Source: Variibacter gotjawalensis
Lineage (GTDB): Bacteria > Pseudomonadota > Alphaproteobacteria > Rhizobiales > Xanthobacteraceae
Length of the DNA stretch: 64,000 nucleotides
Assembly: GCF_002355335.1 (NCBI RefSeq)
Contig: NZ_AP014946.1
Coordinates: 372,001 to 436,000 of the forward strand
Direction: 5' to 3'
Positions 16,889 to 27,200 of this stretch are shown in pieces. The translations under genes and the position numbers were made by a program. Each line of letters opens with the position of its first letter. The stretch's first letter is position 1. The notes beneath the pieces are model-generated. The model saw nothing but the letters and a program-made list of their open reading frames with translations, did not search any database and was not told the DNA's origin.

Positions 16889-17701
16889 GTGACGGCTGCA
16901 ACCGCAACAAACATTGCGCCGGCAACAACCAATGGCGCACTCCTCTCGGCCCGCAACATCACGATCCGCTTCGGCGGCATCGTCGCTCTCGACGGCGTAT
17001 CGTTCGACATCATGCCGGGCAAGATCCTCGGGCTGATCGGCCCGAACGGCGCCGGCAAGACGACGATGTTCAATTGCCTGACGCGCCTTTACACGCCGAC
17101 CTCCGGCGATGTGCTGTTCGAAGGCCGCAGCATCCTCGGCGAACCATCGTACCGCATCGCGCCGCTCGGCATCACGCGCACGTTCCAAAACCTCGCGCTC
17201 TTCAGCAAGATGTCCGTGCTCGACAACATCCGCGTCGGCACGCATCCGCGCGGCAGCAGCAACTTCCTCACCGACGCTTTGCGCTTTCCATCGGTCGTGC
17301 GCGAGGCGAAGGAATTCGACGCCGAAGTCTGGGGCCTCATCGATTGGCTTGGCCTGCGCGACGTCGCCTATCGCATGGTCACCGATCTGCCGACCGGCAC
17401 GCAGAAGCGCGTCGAACTCGCCCGCGCCCTCGCGGCACGATCGAAGCTGCTTCTGCTCGACGAACCCGCCGCCGGCTTGACGCATGACGAAGTCGGCGAC
17501 CTCGGCATCCTGTTCAAGCGCATCCGCGATGAACGTGGCGTCACGATCCTGCTGGTCGAACATCACATGTCGCTGGTGATGTCGGTCTCCGACCGTGTCG
17601 TCGCGCTCGATTTCGGCCGCAAGATCGCCGAAGGCACGCCCGCCGAGGTGCAAGCCAATCCGGACGTCATCCGCGCCTATCTTGGGAGCGGCAAGAAATG
17701 A
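16889..17701 (+). CDS. livG: Branched-chain-type ABC transporter ATP-binding protein LivG
   Basis: A 270-residue nucleotide-binding subunit with GTG start. The Walker A motif is GPNGAGKTT, Walker B is [16 protein letters not shown] and the switch His is in [11 protein letters not shown]. The signature region reads [15 protein letters not shown], where most LivG proteins have LSxGQ; this is a degenerate but family-consistent form. It couples ATP hydrolysis to uptake with LivF at the inner face of the membrane. The stop overlaps the livF start (4 bases). The substrate could be an amino acid, amide, urea or aromatic acid. Confidence 0.93.
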   Translation: MTAATATNIAPATTNGALLSARNITIRFGGIVALDGVSFDIMPGKILGLIGPNGAGKTTMFNCLTRLYTPTSGDVLFEGRSILGEPSYRIAPLGITRTFQNLALFSKMSVLDNIRVGTHPRGSSNFLTDALRFPSVVREAKEFDAEVWGLIDWLGLRDVAYRMVTDLPTGTQKRVELARALAARSKLLLLDEPAAGLTHDEVGDLGILFKRIRDERGVTILLVEHHMSLVMSVSDRVVALDFGRKIAEGTPAEVQANPDVIRAYLGSGKK

Positions 17702-18411
17702 GCACGCTTCTCGACGTCAAAGGTTTGCGTGGTGCTTACGGCCGTCTACAAGTGCTGCACGGTCTCGATTTCACCATCGGTCAAGGCGCGGTCACGTGCC
17801 TGCTCGGCGCCAACGGTTCCGGTAAAACATCGACACTCCGCGCGCTCTGCGGAATGATTCGCGTCTCGGGCACGGCAACGCTCGAAGACACATCGATCGT
17901 CGGCAAAGCCACCGAAGATATCGTGCGTCTTGGCGTCGCGCATGTTCCGGAAGGCCGCGGCACATTCACGCGCATGACAGTCGAAGAAAACCTCCAGCTC
18001 GGCGCGATCACGCGGTCGAGCAAGACGGAGATCGACCAGGACATTCAGCGCTGCTTCGCCTATTTCCCGCGCCTCGCGGAGCGCCGCGCGCAGCAGGCCG
18101 GTACGCTTTCGGGCGGCGAGCAGCAGATGCTTGCGATCAGCCGCGCCATGATGCTGCGGCCGAAACTTTTGCTGCTTGACGAACCGTCCTTCGGCCTCGC
18201 GCCGCTCGTCGTCGAGGAAATGTTCCGCATCCTCGGCAAACTGAACCGTGAGGAAAAAGTCTCGATGCTCGTCGTCGAGCAGAATGCCGCAATGGCGCTC
18301 GAACTCGCCGACCACGCGTATCTCCTGGAGACCGGCCGGATCGTTTTATCCGGACCCGCGAATGAGATCGCGAATGACGACACCGTACGCAAAGCGTATC
18401 TGGGTTATTGA
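17698..18411 (+). CDS. livF: Branched-chain-type ABC transporter ATP-binding protein LivF
   Basis: A 237-residue second nucleotide-binding subunit. The Walker A is GANGSGKTST, the signature TLSGGEQQMLAISRAMM is complete, and Walker B is LLLLDEPSFGLAPLVVEE. It ends with the family-typical ANDDTVRKAYLGY. ATGA overlap with livG and a 12-base gap to livH show a continuous operon. Confidence 0.95.
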   Translation: MSTLLDVKGLRGAYGRLQVLHGLDFTIGQGAVTCLLGANGSGKTSTLRALCGMIRVSGTATLEDTSIVGKATEDIVRLGVAHVPEGRGTFTRMTVEENLQLGAITRSSKTEIDQDIQRCFAYFPRLAERRAQQAGTLSGGEQQMLAISRAMMLRPKLLLLDEPSFGLAPLVVEEMFRILGKLNREEKVSMLVVEQNAAMALELADHAYLLETGRIVLSGPANEIANDDTVRKAYLGY

Positions 18412-18423
18412 GGGAGCTGGCCC

Positions 18424-19302
18424 ATGGAACTCTTCTTCCAACAAGTGCTGGCTGGGCTCGCGACCGGAGCGATCTACGCCTGCGTCGCACTCGCCGTCGT
18501 GATGATCTATCAGGCCATCGACCATCTCAATTTCGCGCAAGGCGAAATGGCGATGTTCTCGACCTTCATCGCCTGGCAGCTGTTGCAATGGGGTATGCCT
18601 TATTGGTTCGCCTTCTTCGCGACGATCGGAATCTCGTTCATCGCCGGCATTCTGATTGAGCGCATCGTTTTCAAACCGCTCGATGGCGCTCCGGTGCTCA
18701 GCCACGTCGTCGGCTTCATCGCGCTGTTTGCGATCATCAACTCGCTCGCGGGCTGGATCTGGGACTACAACGTCAAGAGTTTCCCGAGCCCGTTCGGCAC
18801 CGGCCCCTTCATGGGCATGCCGATCATCTCGTCGCACGCGGCCGGAATGATCGGTGTGACGCTGATCCTGCTGATCCTGCTCTTCCTCTTCTTCCGCTAC
18901 ACGCGCATCGGTCTTGCGATGCGCGCTGCCGCGGCTAACCCGGATTCGGCGCGTCTCGTCGGCGTGCGCGTTTCCTGGATGATCGCGCTCGGTTGGGGCA
19001 TGGCGGCCGCCATCGGCGCCGTTGCCGGCATCATGATCGCGCCGATCGTCTTTCTCGAGCCGCAAATGATGTTGTCGATCCTGCTCTACGGCTTCGCCGG
19101 CGCCGTCGTCGGCGGATTGACCAGTCCGGGCGGTGCCGTTCTCGGTGGCTTCATGGTCGGCATCATCGAGAATCTCGCCGGCACGTTCCTCGGCAATCTC
19201 GGCCGCGAACTAAAACTCACCATCGCGCTGGCATTGATCATCGCGGTGCTGACGATCCGGCCAAGCGGCCTCTTCGGCCAACGCATCACGACGCGGGTGT
19301 AG
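18424..19302 (+). CDS. livH: Branched-chain-type ABC transporter permease LivH
   Basis: A 292-residue integral membrane protein with about eight hydrophobic segments. Family landmarks include GLATGAIYACVALAVVMIYQAIDHLNFAQGEMAM near the N terminus, the cytoplasmic loop RYTRIGLAMRAAAANPDSARLVGV that contacts the ATPase, and GGLTSPGGAVLGGFMVGIIENL. It forms the membrane channel with LivM. A GGGAGCT ribosome-binding site precedes the ATG. Confidence 0.94.
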   Translation: MELFFQQVLAGLATGAIYACVALAVVMIYQAIDHLNFAQGEMAMFSTFIAWQLLQWGMPYWFAFFATIGISFIAGILIERIVFKPLDGAPVLSHVVGFIALFAIINSLAGWIWDYNVKSFPSPFGTGPFMGMPIISSHAAGMIGVTLILLILLFLFFRYTRIGLAMRAAAANPDSARLVGVRVSWMIALGWGMAAAIGAVAGIMIAPIVFLEPQMMLSILLYGFAGAVVGGLTSPGGAVLGGFMVGIIENLAGTFLGNLGRELKLTIALALIIAVLTIRPSGLFGQRITTRV

Positions 19303-19305
19303 TCC

Positions 19306-20352
19306 ATGCAGCATCAAGACTTGCCCTCGCTCAAAACCGTCAACACCGCGGCAGAACCGCCGCCGGATCCGCTTCTGTTCGGACTGCCGATCAGCACGTG
19401 GTACAAGGCCTCTATCATCCTCGGCCTGATCGTCGCGTTGACGTTGCCCTTCGTCGCCAAGAACTTCGTCATCTTCCAAATGACGCTGGCGATCGTGTAC
19501 GCAATCGCCATCCTCGGTCTCAACCTGCTGACCGGCTTCAATGGCCAATTCTCGCTCGGCCATAGTGCCTTCTACGGTCTCGGCGCTTACACGGCCGCGA
19601 TCCTGATGGAGCACGGCGGGATGGAGTTTTATTGGACGATCCCGATCGCCGCGGTCGTCTGCTTCGTCTTCGGCTATCTCTTCGGACTTCCGGCGTTGCG
19701 CCTCGACAGTATTTATCTCGCGCTCGCGACGTTCGCGCTCGCCATCGCGACGCCGCAGATTCTCAAACTCTCGTTCTTCGAGCATTGGACCGGCGGCGTT
19801 CAAGGCATTGTGCTGATCAAACCCGACGCACCCTTCGGGCTACCCTTATCGTCCGACCAATGGTTCTATCTGCTGTCGTTGACCATCGCGATCGCGCTGA
19901 CCGCATGCGCCGTGTTCCTGGTCAACAGCCGCACGGGCCGCGCCATGCGCGCTATCCGCGACAACCCGATCGCGGCACGGTCGATGGGCATCAACATCTC
20001 GCTCTACAAGACGCTGACCTTCGGTGTCAGCGCGATGTATACCGGCATCGCGGGCGCTCTCGGCGCTGTCGCCGTCGCCTTTGTCGCACCGGATAGCTTC
20101 ACGTTCGGCCTTGCCGTCACGCTGTTCGTCGGCCTCGTCGTCGGCGGTGTCGGCTTGATCCCGGGCGCGCTGTTCGGCGGATTGTTCGCGGTCTTCGCAC
20201 CCAATATCGCCGAGCACATTTCGAAGAATTTGGCGCAAGCCGTCTACGGAATCATTCTGCTCTTCGTCATCTACGTCATGCCGTTCGGGCTCGCCGGGCT
20301 GATCAAAATTGTCGCATACCGGCTGGCCCTCCGGAAGCAGAAGTCCGGCTGA
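19306..20352 (+). CDS. livM: Branched-chain-type ABC transporter permease LivM
   Basis: A 348-residue permease with an N-terminal cytoplasmic tail of about 35 residues and eight to ten hydrophobic segments. Landmarks are NLLTGFNGQFSLGHSAFYGLGAYT, the ATPase contact loop SRTGRAMRAIRDNPIAARSMGIN and FVGLVVGGVGLIPGALFGG. Only 3 bases separate it from livH. It completes the transporter core with livG, livF and livH. Confidence 0.94.
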   Translation: MQHQDLPSLKTVNTAAEPPPDPLLFGLPISTWYKASIILGLIVALTLPFVAKNFVIFQMTLAIVYAIAILGLNLLTGFNGQFSLGHSAFYGLGAYTAAILMEHGGMEFYWTIPIAAVVCFVFGYLFGLPALRLDSIYLALATFALAIATPQILKLSFFEHWTGGVQGIVLIKPDAPFGLPLSSDQWFYLLSLTIAIALTACAVFLVNSRTGRAMRAIRDNPIAARSMGINISLYKTLTFGVSAMYTGIAGALGAVAVAFVAPDSFTFGLAVTLFVGLVVGGVGLIPGALFGGLFAVFAPNIAEHISKNLAQAVYGIILLFVIYVMPFGLAGLIKIVAYRLALRKQKSG

Positions 20353-20410
20353 CAGCCCCCGGCGATTGCATTAGCGTGTCGCGTCTTTGTCTGGGGCGAC
20401 ACGCAAGGCC

Positions 20411-21385
20411 ATGCAGCGCAAGTGGTTTGTCTACATCATCGGTGGCGGCTTATTGATCGCGCTGCTGGCGCTTTTCATCGACGATCCCGAACCGAAACAC
20501 GGCCTGACGCAGAACACAGCGCCCGCACAGCAACCCCCAGCGCAACAAGCGCCGGCGACCGCGAGCCATGGCGGCTTTCAATTCACGCGGACAAATTTCG
20601 ACGACGGCTGGGTCAGCACCGTTCAACCCAAATGGGTCGAGGCGAGCAAAGGCGACATCAGAGTCCTCCTCCACTATCCGGCCGACGTTAAAGCCCGCAA
20701 CACCGACCCGGACGTCATGGCGAATGCCGCGTGGGACACGCTCGTCGCGCCGCGCTACCGCGATCTGCGCAACTACAAAACCATGGGCAGCGTGCTCACG
20801 TATCAGCGGCCCTATCTGAGCCAAGGCGAAGTCACGGACGCCGCGACAGGCCGCGCGCACTTCGTGTCGATCTTCAACCAAGCCGACAGCGGCTGGATCG
20901 AAGTCATTCTGCCGGATCGCGAGACGTTCGTTCGCGAATTCGGCATCGACGTCGAGAAAGTGAACAAGGACCCATACACTGACACGGCGATCTTTAACCG
21001 CATTCGCGGCATGGGCACCTACAACAAATTCGCGGTCGCTCCGGCCGATCTGCCGGGCAAATGGACGACCAATTTCTCGGCCAATACCTTTTACGTGAAC
21101 CGCTACACTGGCGCGAATGCCGGCATGAGCACATATTCGTCCGGTCAGGAATACGTTTTCTCCGGCCAAACCTACAAATGGCACATCGCGGCGGCGAATT
21201 CGTCCGGCGGACAGACCAAGGTCTCGCAGGCGAAATCCGAGGGAACGTTCACGATGCCCGACAACTGGAGCATGAATTTCTCCGATATGGAGGGAAAGCC
21301 TAAGACCTATCAGGTCCAGTTTCGCGCCGTAGAAGGCGGCCGCATTCTGGTGATCGACGGCACCGCCTTCGTCCGCGCCAATTAA
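20411..21385 (+). CDS. Membrane-anchored protein of unknown function in the transporter cluster
   Basis: A protein of about 324 residues. The N terminus MQRKWFVYIIGGGLLIALLALFI is a signal anchor, followed by a Pro/Gln/Ala-rich linker and two soluble regions. The first (about 60-200) contains NFDDGWVSTVQPKWVEASKG and the second (about 215-320) starts GKWTTNFSANTFYVN and is rich in aromatic and small residues, suggesting beta structure. I do not recognise either. It lies between the permease and substrate-binding genes of a transporter on the same strand. A TTG eight codons earlier (20387) is an alternative start. Membrane topology is inferred from the sequence only. Confidence 0.7.
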   Translation: MQRKWFVYIIGGGLLIALLALFIDDPEPKHGLTQNTAPAQQPPAQQAPATASHGGFQFTRTNFDDGWVSTVQPKWVEASKGDIRVLLHYPADVKARNTDPDVMANAAWDTLVAPRYRDLRNYKTMGSVLTYQRPYLSQGEVTDAATGRAHFVSIFNQADSGWIEVILPDRETFVREFGIDVEKVNKDPYTDTAIFNRIRGMGTYNKFAVAPADLPGKWTTNFSANTFYVNRYTGANAGMSTYSSGQEYVFSGQTYKWHIAAANSSGGQTKVSQAKSEGTFTMPDNWSMNFSDMEGKPKTYQVQFRAVEGGRILVIDGTAFVRAN

Positions 21386-21460
21386 CGATCACACCAAAGT
21401 TTCGCAGCGCGAACGTTAGGCGCTTGCAACTTATAAGCGAGAGCCTACCATCTCCCATAC

Positions 21461-21500
21461 GCGGCAGTTGCCGCACGAAAATCCTGCCCGTGAGAGGCAG
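21461..21500 (+). promoter_or_regulatory. Two-hairpin leader upstream of the first substrate-binding protein gene
   Basis: The untranslated region contains a hairpin gcggca-gt-tgccgc (21461-21474) and a second one with arms ctgcc/ggcag (21484-21500), just before the GAGGGAG ribosome-binding site. The paralogous gene at 22934 has the same pair in altered sequence. Confidence 0.45.
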
Positions 21501-21517
21501 CGTTCGAGGGAGAGAAC

Positions 21518-22741
21518 ATGAAGCTTCTGACCAAATGGGGTGGGGCGCTCGTTGCCTCCGCGGTGCTCGCCGCGACACCCGCGCTCGCACAGAAAAAATA
21601 CGACACCGGCGCGACCGACACCGAAATCAAGATCGGCAACATCATGCCGTATTCGGGGCCGGCCTCCGCTTACGGTTCGATCGGCAAGACGATCGAAGCC
21701 TACTTCAACAAAGTGAATGCTGAAGGTGGGATCAACGGCCGCAAAATCAAGTTCATCACCTACGACGATGGCTACTCGCCGCCGAAGGCCGTCGAGCAGG
21801 TCCGCAAGCTCGTCGAGAGCGACGAAGTCCTCGTCGTCTTCAACCCGCTCGGCACGCCATCGAACACCGCGATCCAGAAATATCTGAACGCGAAGAAGGT
21901 GCCACAGCTCTTCGTCGCGACCGGCGCCACCAAGTGGGGCGATCCGAAGAACTTCCCGTGGACGATGGGCTGGCAGCCGACCTATCAGAGCGAGGCGAAG
22001 ATTTACGCCGCCTACATCCTCAAGAATTTCCCGAACGCGAAGATCGGCATTCTCTACCAGAACGACGACTTCGGTAAGGACTACCTCAAGGGCATCAAAG
22101 ACGGTCTCGGCGACAAGGCGAAATCGCTGATCGTTTCCGAGCAGCCGTACGAAGTGACTGACCCGACCGTCGACTCGCAGGTCATCAACCTGAAGGCCGC
22201 GGGTGCGGACCTTCTGCTCAACTTCACGACGCCGAAGTTCGCCGCGCAGTCGATCAAGAAGGCGCACGAAATCGGTTGGAAGCCGACGCACTTCCTCACC
22301 AACGTGTCGGTCTCGGTCGGCGGCGTGATGAAGCCAGCCGGCTATCAAGCCGGTCAGGACATCATCTCGGCGACCTACTTGAAGGACTCGACCGATCAGG
22401 CCTGGAAGGATGACGCCGGCATGAAGGATTGGAACGCCTTCATGGATAAGTACTATCCGGACGGCGACAAGCTCTCCAGCAACACGCTGTACGGCTACTC
22501 GGTCGCTCAGACGCTCGTTCAGACGTTGAAGCAGGCAGGCGACAACCTCACCCGCGCCAACGTCATGAAGGAAGCCGCCAACCTGAAGGATGTTATCCTT
22601 CCGCTGGCGCTGCCGGGCATCAAGATCAACACCAGCCCGACCGACTTCTATGTCTTCGAACAAATGCAGCTCATGAAGTTCAAGGGCGAGAGCTGGGATC
22701 GCTTCGGCGAGATCATCGAAGGCAAGGTCGGCGGCAGCTGA
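21518..22741 (+). CDS. livK: ABC transporter substrate-binding protein (LivK-type)
   Basis: A 407-residue periplasmic protein with a signal peptide cleaved near ALAQ (residue 24). The mature part starts KKYDTGATDTEIKIGNIMPYSGPASAYG, typical of the Leu/Ile/Val-binding type 1 fold (Peripla_BP_6). Both lobes are present, including ATGATKWGDPKNFPWTMGWQPTYQSEAKIYAAYI. It is the likely ligand-capture subunit for LivGFHM upstream. The mature N terminus and the TKWGDP block are shared by binding proteins in aromatic or aliphatic acid catabolic regions of Rhizobiales, so the ligand need not be an amino acid. A terminator follows directly. Confidence 0.94.
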   Translation: MKLLTKWGGALVASAVLAATPALAQKKYDTGATDTEIKIGNIMPYSGPASAYGSIGKTIEAYFNKVNAEGGINGRKIKFITYDDGYSPPKAVEQVRKLVESDEVLVVFNPLGTPSNTAIQKYLNAKKVPQLFVATGATKWGDPKNFPWTMGWQPTYQSEAKIYAAYILKNFPNAKIGILYQNDDFGKDYLKGIKDGLGDKAKSLIVSEQPYEVTDPTVDSQVINLKAAGADLLLNFTTPKFAAQSIKKAHEIGWKPTHFLTNVSVSVGGVMKPAGYQAGQDIISATYLKDSTDQAWKDDAGMKDWNAFMDKYYPDGDKLSSNTLYGYSVAQTLVQTLKQAGDNLTRANVMKEAANLKDVILPLALPGIKINTSPTDFYVFEQMQLMKFKGESWDRFGEIIEGKVGGS

Positions 22742-22767
22742 TCGCTTCGCGCCAAGATTGAAAACAC

Positions 22768-22798
22768 AACCTCCCGCTTCACGGCGGGAGGTTTTTTA
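22768..22798 (+). terminator. Rho-independent terminator after livK
   Basis: Arms aacctcccgc / gcgggaggtt with a 6-base loop are followed by TTTTTT within the same run. A near copy of this terminator follows the duplicated gene at 24184. Confidence 0.93.
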
Positions 22799-22880
22799 TG
22801 CGCTGTGCGCATCGCAAATTATCAAAGCGCAATCGCCCGTCTCTTGCGATTCACGAACGACTGCTTACGCTCCCGACTCT

Positions 22881-22919
22881 GCGGCAATGCCGCTCGAAAG
22901 TCCTGTCGTTAGGCAGGAC
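22881..22919 (+). promoter_or_regulatory. Two-hairpin leader upstream of the second substrate-binding protein gene
   Basis: A hairpin gcggca-a-tgccgc (22881-22893) and a second stem gtcctgtc / ggcaggac with a GTTA loop (22900-22919) precede the AAGGGAG ribosome-binding site. Order, spacing and pairing match the leader of the first paralogue although the bases differ. Confidence 0.45.
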
Positions 22920-22933
22920 GCAAGGGAGTGATT

Positions 22934-24156
22934 ATGATAAATCTATTGAAGTGGAGCGGTGTGCTCTGCGCATCTGCTGTGATTTTAGCGACGCCCGCAT
23001 CGGCGCAAAAAAAGTACGACACAGGCGCGACCGACACCGAAATCAAGATCGGCCACATCGGTCCATATTCCGGTCCGGCTTCGGCCTACGGCTCGATCGG
23101 GAAAACGATCGAAGCCTATTTCAACAAGGTCAACGCTGAAGGTGGCATCAACGGCCGCAAGATCAAGTTCATCAGCTACGATGACGGCTACTCGCCGCCG
23201 AAGGCCGTCGAGCAAACGCGCAAGCTGATCGAGAGCGACGAAGTACTCTTGTTCTCAACCCGCTCGGCACACCGTCGAACACCGCGATCCAAAAATATCT
23301 GAACGCAAAGAAAGTACCTCAGCTTTTCGTCGCAACCGGCGCGACCAAGTGGGGCGACCCAAAGAACTTCCCGTGGACGATGGGCTGGCAGCCGACTTAT
23401 CAGAGCGAGGCGCGCATCTACGCGGCGTACATCCTGAAGAACTTCCCGAATGCGAAGGTCGGCATCCTCTATCAGAACGACGATTTCGGTAAGGACTACC
23501 TGAAGGGCCTCAAGGACGGTTTCGGCGACAAGGCCGAAGCACTGGTCGTCTCCGAGCAGCCGTATGAAGTCACAGAAGCGACCGTCGACTCGCAAGTCAT
23601 CACGCTCAAGGCTTCTGGCGCTGATGTCTTCGTCAATATTTCGACGCCGAAATTTTCGGCGCAAGCGATCAAGAAGGCACATGAGATCGGTTGGAAGCCG
23701 GCGCAGTTCCTCAACAACATCTCGGTTTCGATCGGCAGTGTGCTCAAGCCGGCCGGTTTCGAGGCCAGCCAAGACATCATATCGGCGGGCTACCTCAAGG
23801 AAGCCACAGACCCGGCATGGAAAGACGATCCAAGCATGAAGGATTGGGCAGCCTTCATGGACAAATACTATCCGGATGGCGACAAGCTGAACGTCTTCAC
23901 CGTGTATGGCTACTCGGTCGCGCAAACGCTGGTGCAGACGCTGAAGCAGGCGGGCGACGACCTCACCCGCGCCAACGTCATGAAAGAAGCCGCCAACTTA
24001 AAAGATCTCGTGCTCCCGTTGGCGCTGCCAGGCATCAAAGCCAACACCAGCCCAACCGACTACTACGTCTACGAACAGATGCAGCTGATGAAGTTCAAAG
24101 GCGAGACCTGGGAACGCTTCGGCGACATCATCGAGGGCAAAGTCGGCGGCAGCTGA
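22934..24156 (+). pseudogene. Second LivK-type substrate-binding protein, frameshifted
   Basis: It is a close tandem paralogue of the preceding gene, with the same signal-peptide layout and mature start KKYDTGATDTEIKIGHIGPYSG. Around 23244-23257 the stretch between GAA GT and AACCCGCTC is 14 bases instead of the 15 in the intact copy. The frame is thereby lost after SDEV, and a stop ends the first part at 23302. The rest, homologous to the intact protein to its end (EGKVGGS), continues in another frame to 24156. A single-base deletion explains it. The otherwise well-preserved sequence suggests a recent event or a sequencing error. Confidence 0.85.
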
Positions 24157-24183
24157 GCGCCGCGCGCTTGCGCTAACCCTAAG

Positions 24184-24209
24184 CCTCCCGCCCAAAGCGG
24201 GAGGTTTTT
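24184..24209 (+). terminator. Rho-independent terminator after the second substrate-binding protein gene
   Basis: Arms cctcccgc / gcgggagg with a 5-base loop are followed by TTTTT. It resembles the terminator at 22768, so the duplication included the 3' end. Confidence 0.92.
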
Positions 24210-24276
24210 GCGGCCTGCGCACGAGTCGCGAAAGCCCCTGCCCGCGTGCTAAGCTCGAGCACAACCCGGGGGAAAC

Positions 24277-27200
24277 GTGCTTCAAGGCTGGAGCGTCATC
24301 TTTGCCGCCTTGTTCTACATCGGCCTGCTGTTCCTGATCGCGAGTTATGGCGATCGGCTCGGCAACCGGTTCATGCGCTCGCGCACCCTCATCTATCCGC
24401 TCTCGCTCGCGATCTACTGCACCTCCTGGACCTTCTTCGGCTCGGTTGGCCGTGCATCGCGCACCGGCTGGGACTTCCTGACGATCTATATCGGCCCGGT
24501 CCTCGTCGTCGGCCTCGGCTTCCCGCTGGTGATGCGCATCGTCCGGCTCGCCAAAGCCCACAACATCACATCGACGGCCGATTTCATCGCGGCCCGCTAC
24601 GGCAAAGGCCAAGCGGTCGCCGCCATCGTCGCGCTGATCGCCATCGTCGGATCGATCCCCTACATAGCGCTGCAGCTCAAAGCCGTCTCGGCTTCGCTGA
24701 CGACGATCCTCGGCCACGCTGCGACATCGCAATCGATGGTCGGTGACCTCGCCTTCTACGTCGCTTTCGCGATGGCGGCTTTCGCGGTGCTGTTCGGCAC
24801 GCGTCACACCGACGCAACGGAACATCAACAAGGCCTGATGCTCGCTGTTGCGACCGAGTCGCTCGTTAAGCTCTTTGCGTTCCTCGCGGTTGGAACCTTC
24901 GTCACCTTCGTGCTGTTCAGCGGCCCGACCGCTTTGATTTCGCAAGCACTCGAACGGCCGGACATTGCACGTGTCGTCACTAGTCAGCCGCCGTTCGGCG
25001 AAGTGCTGACGATGACGCTACTGTCCGCGATCGCGATCGTGCTGCTGCCGCGCCAATTCCACGTGATGGTCGTCGAGAACCAAAGCGAAGCGGAAATCCG
25101 CCGCGCCGCCTGGCTTTTTCCGCTGTACCTGGTGCTGATCAATATCTTCGTGTTGCCGATCGCGCTCGCCGGTCTTTTGCTGCTGCCGAACTCCGGCATC
25201 GACAGCGACATGTTCGTGCTTGCGCTGCCGCTCGCGGCCGGCTCCGAACTCCTCACGCTCACCGCATTCATCGGTGGACTCTCTGCCGCGACCGCGATGG
25301 TAATCGTCGAGACAGTTGCGCTCGCCATCATGGTGTCGAACGACATCGTGATGCCGATCGTGCTCAAACGCCGCGCCGGCATCAACGATAACTCGGACGT
25401 CGGCGCTCTCCTACTCGGTATTCGCCGCGTCGCTATCTTCTCGATCCTGTTCCTGGCCTACGTCTACTATCTCGTTTCCGGCGATGCGCAGCTCGCGTCC
25501 ATCGGCCTTCTCTCCTTCGCGGCGATCGCGCAACTCGCGCCGGCTTTCTTCGGCGGCCTGATCTGGACGCGCGGGACGGCACGCGGCGCCATCGCCGGCA
25601 TGGTCGTCGGCATCGCGGTCTGGGCTTATACGCTGATGCTGCCGAGTTTTGCGGATGCCGGTGAGACCGTCGGCAACATCGTCAAACACGGTCTGTTCGG
25701 CATTCCCTTTTTGCGCCCGCAGAGCTTGTTCTCACTCGATCTTCCGCCGCTGGTGCACGGCGTTGTCTGGAGTTTATCCCTCAACATCTTGGCCTATGTC
25801 GCATTCTCGCTGCACCGCGCGCCCGCCGCGATCGAGCGCGTGCAGGCAAGCTTCTTCGTGCGTCACGATCGCGAGCCGAGTCCGCAAAGCTTCCGCCTTT
25901 GGCGTTCGTCCGTGACCGTCGGCGAACTTGCCGCGACTGTGTCGCGCTATCTCGGCGAAGAGCGCACGGAAGCGTCCTTCGCGAACTTCGCGCAGATGCG
26001 CCGCATTACCGTCGAGCCGGATCACGAAGCCGATATCCATCTGTTGCGTCACGCCGAGCACCTGCTTGCCTCCGCGATCGGCGCCGCTTCATCGCGCCTA
26101 GTTCTCTCGCTGCTCCTGCGTAAGCGCGCGGTTTCGACCGAAGCCGCATTCAAGCTGCTCGACGAAGCGAGCGCCGCGATCCACTACAATCGCGAGGTCC
26201 TGCAGACCGCGCTCGACCATATGCGGCAAGGCATCGGCGTCTTCGACAAGGACTTGCGGCTTGTCTGCTGGAACCGGCAGTTCGGCGAAACCCTCGACGT
26301 CCCGCCCGAGCGTGTCCGCGTCGGCGAAAGCATCGAGGAAATCCTCCAAGCCGCAGCGCCCGTCGCGGGCGATGTCGCCGAGCGTGAACGTGCCGTGCGC
26401 GAGCGCGTCATGCGTTACGTCGCGGTCGCTGAGCCGTTCGTCGAGCGCTTCCCGGAGCGCGGCCTCGTCATCGAAGCGCGCACCAACCGCATGCCGGACG
26501 ACGGCATCGTCGTGACGCTCACCGATATCACCGACAGTGTTGAAGCCGCCGACGCGCTGGAACGCTCGAACGAAACGCTCGAAGGCCGCGTGCGCGAACG
26601 CACCGAGCAGCTGACGCAACTCAACATCGCGCTCGGCCGTGCCAAGGCCGAGGCCGACGACGCCAACATCTCGAAGACGCGTTTCCTCGCGGCGGCCAGC
26701 CACGACATTCTGCAGCCGCTCAATGCCGCGCGGCTTTACGTCACGAGCCTGAAAGAGCGCAGCCACGATGGCGAGGACGGCCGCCTCGCGCAGAACGCCG
26801 ATGCATCCCTCGAAGCCGTCGAGGAAATCCTCGGCACACTGCTCGATATCTCGCGCCTTGATGCCGGTGCAATGAAGCCGGACATCACTACATTCGCGAT
26901 CGGCGATCTGCTGCGGCAGCTCGAACTCGAATTCGCGCCCGCCGCAAAGGAGAAAGGCCTCACCATTCACGTCGTGCCGAGTTCGCTCGCGATCTCGTCG
27001 GACCGTCATCTGTTGCGGCGACTGCTGCAGAATCTCATCTCGAACGCCATCAAATACACGGTGAAAGGTAGCATCTTGGTCGGGTGCCGCCGCCAAGGAC
27101 AGACCGTCACGATCTGCGTTTACGACACCGGCGTCGGCATTCCGCGCTCGCAATTGCGCGCGATCTTCCGCGAATTTCATCGCCTGGATCGCGGCGCGCG

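Noticed and set aside
21431-22663. A 410-residue open frame antisense to livK
   Set aside because: It mirrors the codon bias of the GC-rich coding strand; livK is certain, and the antisense product has no recognisable motif.
23240-23265. Programmed frameshifting in the second substrate-binding protein gene
   Set aside because: No slippery heptamer or pseudoknot is evident, and the intact paralogue shows the original reading frame without need for recoding.
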